Positions 49,201-59,487 of a DNA stretch of 64,000 nt are shown piece by piece. Within the stretch, counting starts at the first letter, position 1. Each line of letters opens with the position of its first letter. A program made the translations under genes and the position numbers. The notes below the pieces were generated by a model. That model saw only the letters and a program-made list of their open reading frames with translations. It did no database searches and was not told the DNA's origin. The DNA comes from Epiperipatus broadwayi (Eukaryota; Onychophora; Udeonychophora; Euonychophora; Peripatidae). The stretch spans positions 10,064,771 through 10,128,770 of the forward strand of contig JAQFVV010000018.1 of assembly GCA_028023455.1 (NCBI GenBank). Direction: 5' to 3'.

Positions 49201-52200
49201 ATATTATTTTCATTCATAAAAGTAATGATCATGTTATTTCTCAGGAATTGTATTTTCATGCAAACAAAATGCTTTTTAAGCAATTTTTTTTTCATTATCT
49301 TTGACAAAAACTACTACTTCATTTTTGCCTTTTCCTAGCATTCATGTATTAGACAAAATAGAGAATTTCGTTTTAAAAATATCATTATTTTGCAAGAAGA
49401 ATGGAATAACAGAAAATAAAATAAAAAATGGAATTTTAATTAATACTAATAATAATTATGAAAAAATGCTTACATGAAAATTGACAGTGGCTAGATATGC
49501 TTGCTCCACATTAAATATCCTTTATGGTTTGCAGATATAAAAAAAGATAGATGTATTTATTTATATATACTTACACAAATAAGTGTATCTATCATAAGCC
49601 CAAATTCATACAAAAAATAGATAGAGATGCAAAACAAAAGCTTTTTTGTTTCAGAATTAACTCAATTTGACCATTATTATTTTCAAAATACAAATTTAGA
49701 TCATTTATTCCATTATCAAATCAAATTTTATTTGTATATGTGGTGATTCACAAAATTTCATTTATCAGTCAAAATCATGTATGCCTACATGTCTCTTAAA
49801 AAAAGAGAATGTTTAAAAAAGAAAAAATCAAATCAAAATTATTGTGGGAAATAAATGACTATATTTTCTAAATAGAATCCAAAAATCTAGCCTTAGTCTA
49901 TTAAATAGTTTTAATTTAAACAAGTATTTCATAAAAGCACATTTATTTTGCTGTATATTGTGCTATCTAACAATTTATTATACCAAAGTTGTCATCCTGC
50001 CCCCCCCCCAAAAAAAAAAAACTAAGCATATATATACTCTAGTCTTTACTAACATGGGAAGACATCAGAGTGCTGTGTTTGTGTATTCATTTTTTCATAT
50101 CTATGATAAGGTGATTGATATATTCATCCAATCAAGCTTAGAATTCTTCTTTCAGATAACTCTAATGAATTCAATTAATCATTCAATATTTGTCAATAAA
50201 TGAATATCTATTGCTATTTTTAGTTAGAGAGTAAACAAAACAGAAATTGTTCAAATTCTCACCACAAGGCAATTAATTAGGAAACCTAGGGAGTAATATT
50301 TTCTTCTTCAGTGTTTTTCTAGTGGTGCTGTTAAGAAGACTAAAGTGAGCTATTTAAAGATTGTTTCATTTATCAATCTTTACTAATATCCAAGCACTCT
50401 ATCCAAAAAATCTTAAATAATTTCTATCAGCAATTATTTCCCTTGTCTATTTTATACGGTGAACAAAAATATTAGTAGTAACATTATAACAAATACTTAG
50501 TCGCTTGTTAGTATTATCACTGCTATTCTACTATTAGGTATTTTAATAATGTAAAACTTTATTGTTTAATGATAAAATGCATAAACTAAACTAAATCTAC
50601 AACAAAGTCTAATTAATAAATAATAGTAATAAAGGATTTTGTATCACCAAAACACATCATTTTCCTATAATACTTGTATATAAGACATCAAAAACTAATA
50701 TCTTGACAAAATATTAAAAAACATCAGTTAATAGGTACATTTTTTTATTTTTTAAAATTTGTTTCTATACTAATATTATTTAATCACATACATATTTACA
50801 TTATTTAGAAAGCATATGATTATTTATCATCTTGTATAATTATGAATTATTTATTATCATTATTATTATTATTTTAATAAGGATGTAAAACCATGGCAAC
50901 CAATAGGGAAGCCATTATAAATGCTTTTTTTTAAAAAAAAAAAAAAAAAAAACCGTTTTAAATCATGTAATAAAAACTATAACATATCAGGCTTTCAAAC
51001 GATATACTGGCCGTTATAAAATCATGAACTGATTGTAAAAATTAAAGATTTAATTAAAAGAAAATTATAAATGTGAAATAAAATTTCTATTTCTTCTTTA
51101 CCTCCAAGAAGACTTTTATTGATTAAAGTCTTCTAAGAAATAATTGATCGAGTAATAGATTAAACAATCTCTAATTAAAATAATAATTTTATTAATATTT
51201 GTTTATTACTTTTACTGCTGAGGAAAAAATCAATAAATCAAAATCAATAAATAAAATTTTGAAACATTAACATATTTAGTCAATGTTGAAAACATAGCTT
51301 GAAATGTTATTTCTACAAAATTCTTATTAACTAATAAAAAATATTTGCATCATTATCTAGATATTCGGTTATCCAAGCTCATATTATTGGTCTAGATCTT
51401 TAGATATTATTCTTTATTCATCAACTTTATGGTTAAAATTTTTATAATCTTGATCACTATTTTAAAAAAAAGATATCTAACTATTCTTCTCTTTCACCGT
51501 CTCTCTGGATGCTTTAAGATGCCTTTGCCCTACAATATGTTAATAACATAATTTTATCTTTTATCTATCTATGTGTAATAAAATAAGAGTAATCAACTAA
51601 ACCGATTTAAAAAAAAATGTTTTAAAGTATGAAATAAACATACGTTATTTTTCAATTGTTAATTTTGTTAATTATATATTTATTCAATAAAAGTAACAGA
51701 TAACTTTTCTAAAATATTTGTTAATACTGATACTTTTAATAATATTTAGCATCTTAGAAATTATTAATATATCATAAAAATTATAATATAATTAGATGCA
51801 TACACAATAAAAATTTTTTTTTTTTTTAAATAAAATTATTTGACTGAAAAAATGTGTATATATACGCACATAATAGTTTTTTTGTTATACAAAAAAAAAA
51901 AAAAATCATCATAATTAAAGATTTTAGAAAATATTTATTCAGCCATTTTACTATTCTGCTATGTAAATCAATTTCAAAGTAAACATTTCTAAATTTGTAA
52001 CAATAAGATTAAAAAAATTAATATTGAAGTTCATTCATAACCACAACAAAGCTTCGTTTATTTCAAACACAATTTGAAGGATTTAACTCTTTTAGGTCTG
52101 ATGGTTAGTGCGGAAGATGATTTGAAAGGAGATCAAACATTAACTTGATCAAACAATCACACACACCAAATGTGTTCTCTCGACTAGAATATTTTTGTTT

Positions 52201-53320
52201 AATCTATGGAAAAAAAAAATCGATTATTAAATAATTTCAATAAAATTTTATTGAACTAAAAAACTATTTCATTCGAAATATAAGGATTAATTTATTTTTT
52301 TTTTAATCAATTTATGATTTAAAAGTATGTTGAGACAGATATTCTTCACAAACACAATATTTATTAACAACAAAAAATTATATATTTACAAAATATAATC
52401 AATATAGGTTGTATATTATATCTCCACTGATAGCAGACATTTTTGTATTTGGTGTTTTGGATGAGATAGTTATTTTTGAAAATACAAAGCAAGAAAAAAT
52501 TAAAAATGATGTTAAACATTATTTTTAAAATGTTTATGAAAATAAAAAGAGAAAAAAAATCTAAAAAAACTAGTGGGTCAGATTATAAATTTTAAAAAAG
52601 TAATTCATCCCAGAGTCAGCTACTATCAAATAGGCTTGGGTTCAAAACTTTAGGGTGTTTGAAAATTTTCTGATATTAACTTTGATGATATTAAAAATAA
52701 GATGTCTACTGGATGTGTGTATGTGTGAGCATTCCAATGTTCCTCACCCCTAAAGACTAATAGTCAGAAACTAGTACTATAAAAAAATGTGGCTAGCATT
52801 ATCATCTGGTAACCATTGACCATTTATACTTGCAATAGATAGCTCTGTAATTGAGTTGATTACTGGTGTTAATGAATAAATAGAAGCTGAGAGTCTATGA
52901 TACTTTGTTTAGTATTAAAGATTTAAATAGATAGATAGGTGAGAATGAAAAGTATATAAAAGATTTGAATATTTAAATAGACTGTTGCAAAAGTTTATTT
53001 TATAATCAGTAAGTTTAAGAAAAAATGTACATAAAAAAAATTCAGTTTAGAATGTATATTTTATGGTGGAAAAAAATGATGAAAAGTTTAAGAGTTGTTG
53101 TTAATACAGATAAAATATATTAAAGAGTAAAGTGAAAAAAATCAGTGTTTGAAAAAATAGAGTGGTTATTAAGAAATTTTAAAAAAATGGATGTATAATA
53201 TCACAATGCTGGAGATAATAGAGTAATTATTGAGGAAATAAGAAAAAAAAATGGATCTATAATTTAGAAATAACAGTATTATAGTGAAGATTATTTTCCA
53301 AAAGAAGTTTATTTGTGCCT
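46261..53320. other. 7-kb A+T-rich stretch without recognisable genes
   Basis: Contains G/C and A/T homopolymers (C10 directly followed by A12 at 50000-50021) and a small hairpin at about 48238-48292 whose arms are CATGATTCTG and its complement. (The G13 run at 46046-46058 lies just upstream, inside the decayed RTE fragment.) Open frames at 46343-46582, 48439-48651 and 49958-50203 show no motif. A possible SINE remnant at 48530-48650 is listed separately. An intron or intergenic region is equally possible. Confidence 0.45.
48530..48650 (-). repeat. Possible tRNA-derived SINE remnant
   Basis: The minus strand reads TTGTAGCTTAATGGTTATTA, close to an A box, then AATCAGCTTTCCATGCCCAC, anticodon-arm-like, and CTGGAATTAGTATCTGAAT where a B box would be expected. 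The order and spacing are tRNA-like, but the B box is heavily altered. The open frame 48439-48651 overlaps it and is not a gene. Confidence 0.35.
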
Positions 53321-53324
53321 CATT

Positions 53325-53480
53325 GCCAAGTGCCATGAGGCCAAGTCAAAATTTATAATATAAAGGACAATCACAGTCAGTCCACATGGAGGGTCCCCAA
53401 CCAGATAAGGTATCTCATAAAGACTCCACTCATCTGCCCAGAGACCCCCACACAGACAACCCCTGTCCAAGTCACAAAAC
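53325..53480. other. Isolated G+C-richer block of unknown origin
   Basis: About 150 bp with clearly higher G+C than any flank, including GTGCCTCATTGCCAAGTGCC, CCACATGGAGGGTCCCCAACC and CCCAGAGACCCCCACACAGAC. No long open frame, tRNA boxes or match to other parts of the window. It may be a SINE or LINE end, a non-coding RNA or part of an unrecognised exon. I do not assign it. Confidence 0.3.
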
Positions 53481-53975
53481 TATAAAACAATTTTTTACAG
53501 ACTAAAAATTCCATAAATTACATGGTTCGGATCATAAATACATTACAATTGGAAAGTTGCAATATAAATGAACTGATTGTTATAATAATGGAATATATGT
53601 CCAGACCATAGAGACTTCATTCCATCACCTGTGCATCCAGATCAGAAACACAACACTTTAAATGTACATGAAATACATCTATTCAAACAATTTCAAAAAC
53701 ATAAACACAATATAATTTTAATATTTACAAGTATTGTAAAACTATTCTTCATCCATCCAGGACTGCTCCAAATTAAATAGGTGAAATAAAAATATTATTA
53801 AATCTCAAATAGAATTAAAAATTGTTACAGTGATTTGAAAGAATCAGAATAGAGCAGAATTAAGATGAATGACCTGGTGAGTTATATAAAAATAAAAATC
53901 AGCATACAAAGATTCAAATCCGATTTAAATTTTAGACAATTTATTTAATAATTAAAAAACATACTATTTTATTGT
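53481..53975. other. A+T-rich spacer left of RTE copy B
   Basis: No recognisable feature up to the 13-bp target duplication of copy B, which starts at 53976. Confidence 0.5.
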
Positions 53976-54009
53976 TTCAATTACAAATCATCATCATCAT
54001 CAACCATTA

Positions 54010-54660
54010 TCAATCCACTGCAGGATGAAGGTCTCTCCAAGTTCAATCCATCTTTTCCTATCTTTTGCTTCTCTTCTCCACATCACCCCAACACACTTTC
54101 TTATTTCATCCATCCATCTCACATGTGGTCTCTTTCTGGGTCTTTTAAAATCTCTTGGAATCCAGTTTAAAATTTCAATTGTCCATCTATTATCATCTCA
54201 TCTAGCAATATGTCCAGCCCAACTCCACTTCAGTCTTTTAATTTTTTCAATAAAATCAGTAACACCTGTTTGTTCTCTTACCCATACATTGCATTTTCGA
54301 TCTCTTCTTGTTACTCCCAACATGCATCTTCCATACTTCTTTGAGTGGTCAGAAGTCTCTGTATTGCTCTTCTATTAAGTGTCCAAGTCTCAGATCCATA
54401 AGTAAGAACTGGCAAAACACATTTATTTAAAAAACCTTCCTTTTCAAACACATAGGCATATTTCCTTTTAGTATCAAGTTATTTCTACCAAACGCACTCC
54501 AACCAGGTTTAATTCTATGGTTAATTTCATCAATTATGTTTCCATTTGTATTAATAATCTGACCAAGTTAACTTCTTCTAACTCATCATAATCAATCTTT
54601 ATTTTCATATTTTGAGAAAATCTATTAAACATTACTTTCCTCTTTTTAACATTTATCTTT
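54010..54660 (-). pseudogene. RTE C-terminal region of copy B, broken
   Basis: The minus strand carries the same C-terminal blocks as copy A (FNKCVLPVLTYGSETWT near 54400, SWAGHIAR near 54215, GLQ-like and HVRWMDEIRKC near 54110, WIELGETFILQWIDNG near 54010-54060) in several frames separated by small indels. The HVRW Trp, a stop in copy A, is intact here, which shows the stop in A is a private mutation. The open frame on the opposite strand at 54025-54378 is a shadow. Confidence 0.85.
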
Positions 54661-55090
54661 AGTCCTACTTTCATCTGATAACTCCTGCAACATTTCCTGT
54701 AACTCCAAAACATACATCATCTGCAAAATCTAAATGACTTAAATAATCTCCATTTACTTTCACTCCTTTAACTTCCCATTTTAATCCACAAAATACTTCT
54801 TGCAGCACTGCTGTAAAAAGTTTTGGAGATATAGAGTTACCCTGTCTTACACCCTTTTCAATGTTGATTTTCCTACTATCATTATGTAATATAATTGTTG
54901 CTGTTGCATTTTTATAAATATTCTTTAAAATATGACAATATCCTGGATCTACACCTTGATGATCCAATGCTTTAATCACTGAATAAATGTTTATAGAATC
55001 AAATGCCTTTCCATAATCCACAAATCCTAAGCATAATGGCAACTCATATTCATTTGTCCTTTCTATAACTTCTCTCAATACCTGGATATG
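54661..55090 (-). pseudogene. RTE reverse transcriptase core of copy B, broken
   Basis: Minus-strand frame with VDHIQVLREVIERT at the insert boundary, then FVDYGKAFDSI (Glu of the palm block is Gly here; the catalytic Asp residues are kept), DPGYCHILKNIYKNA, GVRQGNSISPKLFTA (Asp of the QGD block is Asn), and LDFADDVCFGVTGN, where a small deletion after the catalytic Asp pair removes VVFANNALELQ and shifts the frame. The open frame formally begins inside the hAT insert at about 55120; those first residues are not RTE. Confidence 0.88.
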
Positions 55091-55098
55091 ATCTACTG

Positions 55099-55632
55099 CA
55101 GTGGTCTTCAACCTTTTCACACCTGCAGACCGGTAAAAATAAGGATAAGGTTCCGCGGACCAGCAAAAATAAGGATAAAATTTCGCAGCCCGGCAGAAAT
55201 CTATAGATAATTTTTTTTAAAGATAAGAATAATTGTTATAACTGATCAAAACAACAATGTTAAATATATAAGATAAAATTATATATATATATATATGGAG
55301 CTTATATAATAAAAAACTTTTTTTTAAATTTTTTTAGAAAAGTAATAAAAAATTTAATTCTACCCCCCCCCCCCCATAAATATCTGTGATAACTAGAAAA
55401 ACAAATTAATTTATGAATGATTGATTAGATTTTGTTTTTGTTCTGTGTTCTTTTTTTTTTTAATTGGGTAAAAATGAGATGAAAAAATAAATAAAAATTG
55501 GCTATATTAATTAAAAGTTTAAACTCTTATTATTTATTATTACAAACTTTTTTCTGCCCGTCTAGCATGCGGACCTGCAGAAAAGTTTCGCGGCCTGGTA
55601 CCAGGCCGCGGACCAAGGGTTAAAGAACACTG
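55099..55632. mobile_element. 534-bp non-autonomous hAT-type element
   Basis: The ends CAGTGGTCTTCAACC and the complement of GGGTTAAAGAACACTG are imperfect inverted repeats starting CAGTG, the usual hAT terminus. ATCTACTG at 55091-55098 and 55633-55640 is an 8-bp target duplication, as hAT transposases make, and copy A shows the empty site. The subterminal parts are G+C-rich: two direct repeats around AAAAATAAGGATAA (55135-55199) on the left and a perfect 22-bp palindrome at 55589-55610 centred on GGTACC on the right. The A+T-rich middle includes a C13 run (55363-55375) and no coding frame. A hAT MITE, mobilised in trans. Confidence 0.93.
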
Positions 55633-55640
55633 ATCTACTG

Positions 55641-56326
55641 TACTAAAAACACTTTTAAATCCAGCTTGTTCTCTTGGTTGGTGGAAATCCAGTGTTTTCT
55701 ATAGACGAGTTGTAATTATCTTAGTAAAAATTTTGTATAACACTGATAAAAGACTGATAGGTCTGTAATTTCTAATATCTTCTATATCACCTTTTTTAAA
55801 TATTAATATTATTACTACATTCTTCCAATCATCTGGTACATCTTTATCATTTAGACATTTGGTATATAACTTTGCTAAAAAAAATTCTATTTCTTCACCT
55901 GCTTCTTTTAATATATCAATTATAATTCCATCATTACCTGGAGCCTTCCCTTTCTTCATAAATTTAATTGCATGTCTCACTTCCTCATTCAAAATTCTGA
56001 GCAATTTAGAAGATATAATAGGTATAGGAGGCACTTGTTCTTTATTACTATATAATTCTTAATAGAAGTCTTCTACACATTTCATGATCTCATCTCTCTT
56101 TTTAGTAATAATGCCATCTTTTTTTTCTTATTGCAGATATAAATTTCCTACCAATACCAAAATGTTGTTTTACACTCTTTAGACTTTTATTCTCTTCTAC
56201 AGCTTTCCTTGCTAGTTCACAATTATAATTTCTTATTTCATTTTCAAGTCTTTTCCGCACCATTTTACAAAATTCGAGATATTCAATCTTTTTTAATGCA
56301 TCATTGTTGTATATCCTCATATTCCA
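55641..56326 (-). pseudogene. RTE linker and N-terminal reverse transcriptase of copy B, broken
   Basis: On the minus strand the open piece 56320-56102 is the K/E/R-rich linker (YNCELARKAVEENKSL). After a frameshift, 56034-55699 holds EEVRHAIKFMKKGKAPGNDG, CLNDKDVPDDWKNVV and FKKGDIEDIRNYRPISLL, which spans the point where copy A carries its 1358-bp insert and so documents the empty site. It then stops shortly before the QAGFKS block and the hAT insert. Confidence 0.87.
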
Positions 56327-57463
56327 TCATTTCTTCACAAATTCTCTAGTCTCAGTAGAAATTTTATTGGTCAATTGTTGCTTTTTTCTATCAGCTATTT
56401 TTGTTGCAGTTTTTAAAAGTGTATCAGTTATTTTCCTGTTAATGTCATTCAAATCTGAATCATGTTCAGAATCTACTAATACTTGAAACCGATTTGTAAG
56501 TTCTAATTTAAATTCATTAGAATATTTCTGAAGATTAGGAATATCAACTGTAAATATTGCTTTTCTTAATAATTTTTGTCTCTCTACTTTTGCATTAACA
56601 TGTATCTTACATCTTACTAATCGATGATCACTTCCTGTGTTAAATTTATTAAGAACGTTACAATCTTGAAATATGTATTTTCTGTTAGTCAAAATATAAT
56701 CCAATCCTGCTGTACCTTCATTTGGATACTTCCATGTCCATTTCCTTTTAACATTTTTCTCAAAAAAAGAATTCATAGTATAAAGTTTTTCTTTTTCTGC
56801 AAACTCCACAAGTCTACATCCTCTCTCATTTCTATTACCATAACCAAAATTACCTACAGCATTTTCGTCTTTCTTTTTTTTTTTTTACCAATTCTAGCAT
56901 TAAAGTCTCCCATAACAATTTTAAAATGTTGTTTACTCTGATCAAAAGCCTTTTGTACATCCATATAAAAATCTTCTACTACATCATCACTATGAGAATT
57001 TGTTGGGGCATAAACTTGAATTATCTGGATTAGGTATCTGCTATTAAGTTGTAAAACTAATCTTGCCACTCTGTCCAATACACCATCAATCTCCACAATG
57101 TTATTCTTCCATTTTTTATTTATAATGAATCCTACTCCACTTGTATTTCCAATATTTGTGCCTTTAAAATAGAGTATATGTCCACTTTTTTAAATCAATT
57201 GTTTCTTCACCTTTTCTTCTAACTTCACAAAGTCCAACAATGTCCCATTTAATATAAGACAGTTCTTCTAATTCTTGCAATCTTCCTTCACTTAAAAGTG
57301 ATCTGCAGCTGTAAGTATCTAAATAAAAAGTCATCAAATGGCAGCCTGAGTCTGCAATCAGGGGATTCTTAGCACCCTCCACCTTCAGCCACCAATTGCT
57401 GCCTTGGTTGGTGACTTTATAGCCTCCTGGGAATAAGGGCCATGATTTATTTTTGTCTGTCAT
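56327..57463 (-). pseudogene. RTE endonuclease domain of copy B, broken
   Basis: The likely start is the ATG at 57463-57461 (MTDKNKSWPLFPGGYKV); a frame open further upstream reaches 57610. The order is LDTYSCRSLLSEGRL, CEVRRKGEETIDL near 57210, a frameshift near 57170, QVYAPTNSHSDDVVEDFY near 57000, and VMGDFNARIG near 56900 with the catalytic Asp intact. A frameshift in a T-rich run follows near 56875, then 56809-56327 has TWKYPNEGTAGLDYILTNR and SDHRLVRCKIHVNAK, followed by the start of the linker. Two slips in homopolymers account for most of the damage, so this copy is better preserved than A. Confidence 0.88.
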
Positions 57464-57731
57464 AATTGTAAATATTGGAAAAAATATTCTTAAACTTGGA
57501 GGTAAAAAGCCAATAAACTCACCACGCTGGCTAATGCGTGTTGGTGAGCAGCCCATCCATGTTCGTATTCTATATGAATAATCACATAGTAATAACAGCT
57601 GCAATGACAAGAACGTATGGAGTGGACATTAGGAATTTGCCCTGCTCAGTTCCTTTAAGGCATCCAAGAGGAATCAAAGGGTCTCCTTTCAGTTAATAGC
57701 AAACTCCTTTCTGCAGACTTCAATTACAAAT

Positions 57732-58745
57732 ATAAAATTTTAAATATATTACAAAATAAAATAACAAAGCAATATATATTATCTTTAATATAATAATAAA
57801 AAAGTTTCACTCTTATAATATTTTTTTAAAAGAAATTTACAAAATTTTTAAATTGCCTTTGAATGCACATAAATTTTAGTTATATGACTGAAATAAATTT
57901 TTTGGCTTATATACAATAAAGTAGTTTAAAATCAATCATAATTTCAAAAATCTCAAAATTACATTGCTATAAATGCCAAATAAATAAAAGTGTTTTACCG
58001 CCTATAAAAAAAAAAAAACATTTATAGATAACTAATAAAAGATAAGTATAAGCTATTACTATCAATAATTGTTCTGCATCTTAGTGTATTATTGAGATGA
58101 GGTAAAAAAGATGTATGTAAATAAAAATACATATACACACAACATATTTTTAAAAATTTCAAATTATCAATCATTTGACTTTGAAGTAGAGAACTTACTA
58201 TATATAACTAGAACAAACATAAAAAGATTAAACAAAATAACAGAAGTCACGGCCTTAGCTATACATTTTTGGTTTAATAAAAAAAGATTATGATGGCTTT
58301 TTTTTTCTTTTACATATAAAATCCTAAAGAGATATAAAAAGTATGAGATAGAAAATCACATTTATTGCATAAGCCTGTGAAAAAAATAAATAAATGTAAG
58401 TCAAGTATAAAAAGTCTGAAATTATTTTTATCAAATTGACCACACACTGATGTCCAAAAATATTATTAAATGTTTCAAGGTTGGCAGTAAAAATAGTAAT
58501 AATAATTGAATGATTAATTGCTCAAGAGTTTCATAAAGTTTGAGCACCAGAAATGATAGAACTAAACCAAAGTTCTAGAAGCTACTACTATACTAAACTA
58601 TATAGGGCAAGATTGATATTCTTAATGATGGTTGCAATCATTAAAAATGAAAGAATACAACTTGCTAGAACAAAATATAATTGAAATTAAGAGTTTATAA
58701 AAGATTGCAAACAAAAAAACAAATTACAGTTAATAAATTATTTCA
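57732..58745. other. A+T-rich spacer
   Basis: No gene recognised. The open frame 58111-58293 has no motif. It contains A runs and short AT tracts only. Confidence 0.5.
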
Positions 58746-58750
58746 GAAGT

Positions 58751-58920
58751 TGACATGCATCTGAATATTCTAGTATCTACAAAAATAATTCATTGTAATC
58801 TTCACAACTGTAATATTTATGGCTGAGTTTGTCATTGATATGCATGTTCATATTCTAGTATCTACAAAAATAATCATCTTGACCATCGCAATATTTATGA
58901 ATGAGTTCATCATTTCAAAA
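58751..58920. repeat. Diverged tandem duplication, unit 86 bp
   Basis: ATTCTAGTATCTACAAAAAT at 58767 recurs 86 bp later. ATGCAT..T..AT before it and CAATATTTATG.(C/A)TGAGTT.(G/A)TCAT after it match in both units. The open frame 58819-59052 starts inside the repeat and shows no family motif. Confidence 0.8.
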
Positions 58921-59049
58921 TTAACAGTAGTAATTCATTCTAAATTCATCTATCGTAAATACCAAATAGAAGTGCCATCTATCAGTGGATACAAAATAAT
59001 AGTACCAATTAAATCTTGTCTGATTATTCATGCTTACAAGAGATGTTTC

Positions 59050-59487
59050 TAAAATATTAATTTTTTTCAGAGTAATTGAAAGTGTCTTTGTAATGATCAT
59101 AAAAAGTGATTAGAAGATTAAATATTGATTTATCTGAAATATCATTATATTTAATCATCCACTACATTTAAAATACCATACTTTTATGTCATAGCAGTCA
59201 TCTCAGAAACTAATGGTTTTTGAGTAGAAAGCAATGTATAACCTGATTTTTTCAATTTACAATTAATGATTGGATAATCATCGTTGTGTTATATTTGGCT
59301 TTCTACTCAAAAACCATTAGTTTCTGAGATGACTGCTATGACATAAAAGTGTAATATTATTAATGTAGTGGATGATAAAATATAATGATATTTCAGATAA
59401 ATCAATATTTAATCTTATCCCAATCACTTCTTTTTATGATCATTACAAAGACATTTTCACTTACTCTGAATAAAATTAATATTTAGC
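59050..59487. mobile_element. Long inverted-repeat element with about 180-bp arms
   Basis: Left arm about 59051-59238 and right arm about 59288-59486 are reverse complements for most of their length with small indels. A stretch of more than 55 bp is almost unbroken, including ACTTTTATGTCATAGCAGTC and CAGAAACTAATGGTTTTTGA. The loop is about 50 bp. The outer ends read AAATATTAATTTT against the complement of AAAATTAATATTTA. There is no frame with a motif. It looks like a foldback MITE; the target duplication is unclear in the A+T-rich flanks. Transcribed, it would form a long hairpin RNA. Confidence 0.85.

Larger units (their letters stand above)
53989..57718 (-). mobile_element. Full-length but dead RTE-clade retrotransposon, copy B
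   Basis: Bounded by a 13-bp target duplication, TTCAATTACAAAT, at 53976-53988 and 57719-57731. On the minus strand it begins with the CTGCAGAAAGGAGTTTGC 5' end shared with copy A and ends in the same GGTTGATGATGATGATGAT tail. After subtracting the 534-bp hAT insert it is about 3.19 kb. It keeps GDFNA with Asp in the endonuclease and most polymerase blocks but has frameshifts, small deletions and the insert at 55099-55632. Its close similarity to copy A across the whole length makes the two a reliable pair for deriving the family sequence and for reading insertion sites. Confidence 0.93.

Noticed and set aside
54025-54378. 117-codon plus-strand frame, and those at 55859-56062, 56304-56486 and 56624-56941
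   Set aside because: Antisense to RTE copy B, which is on the minus strand.
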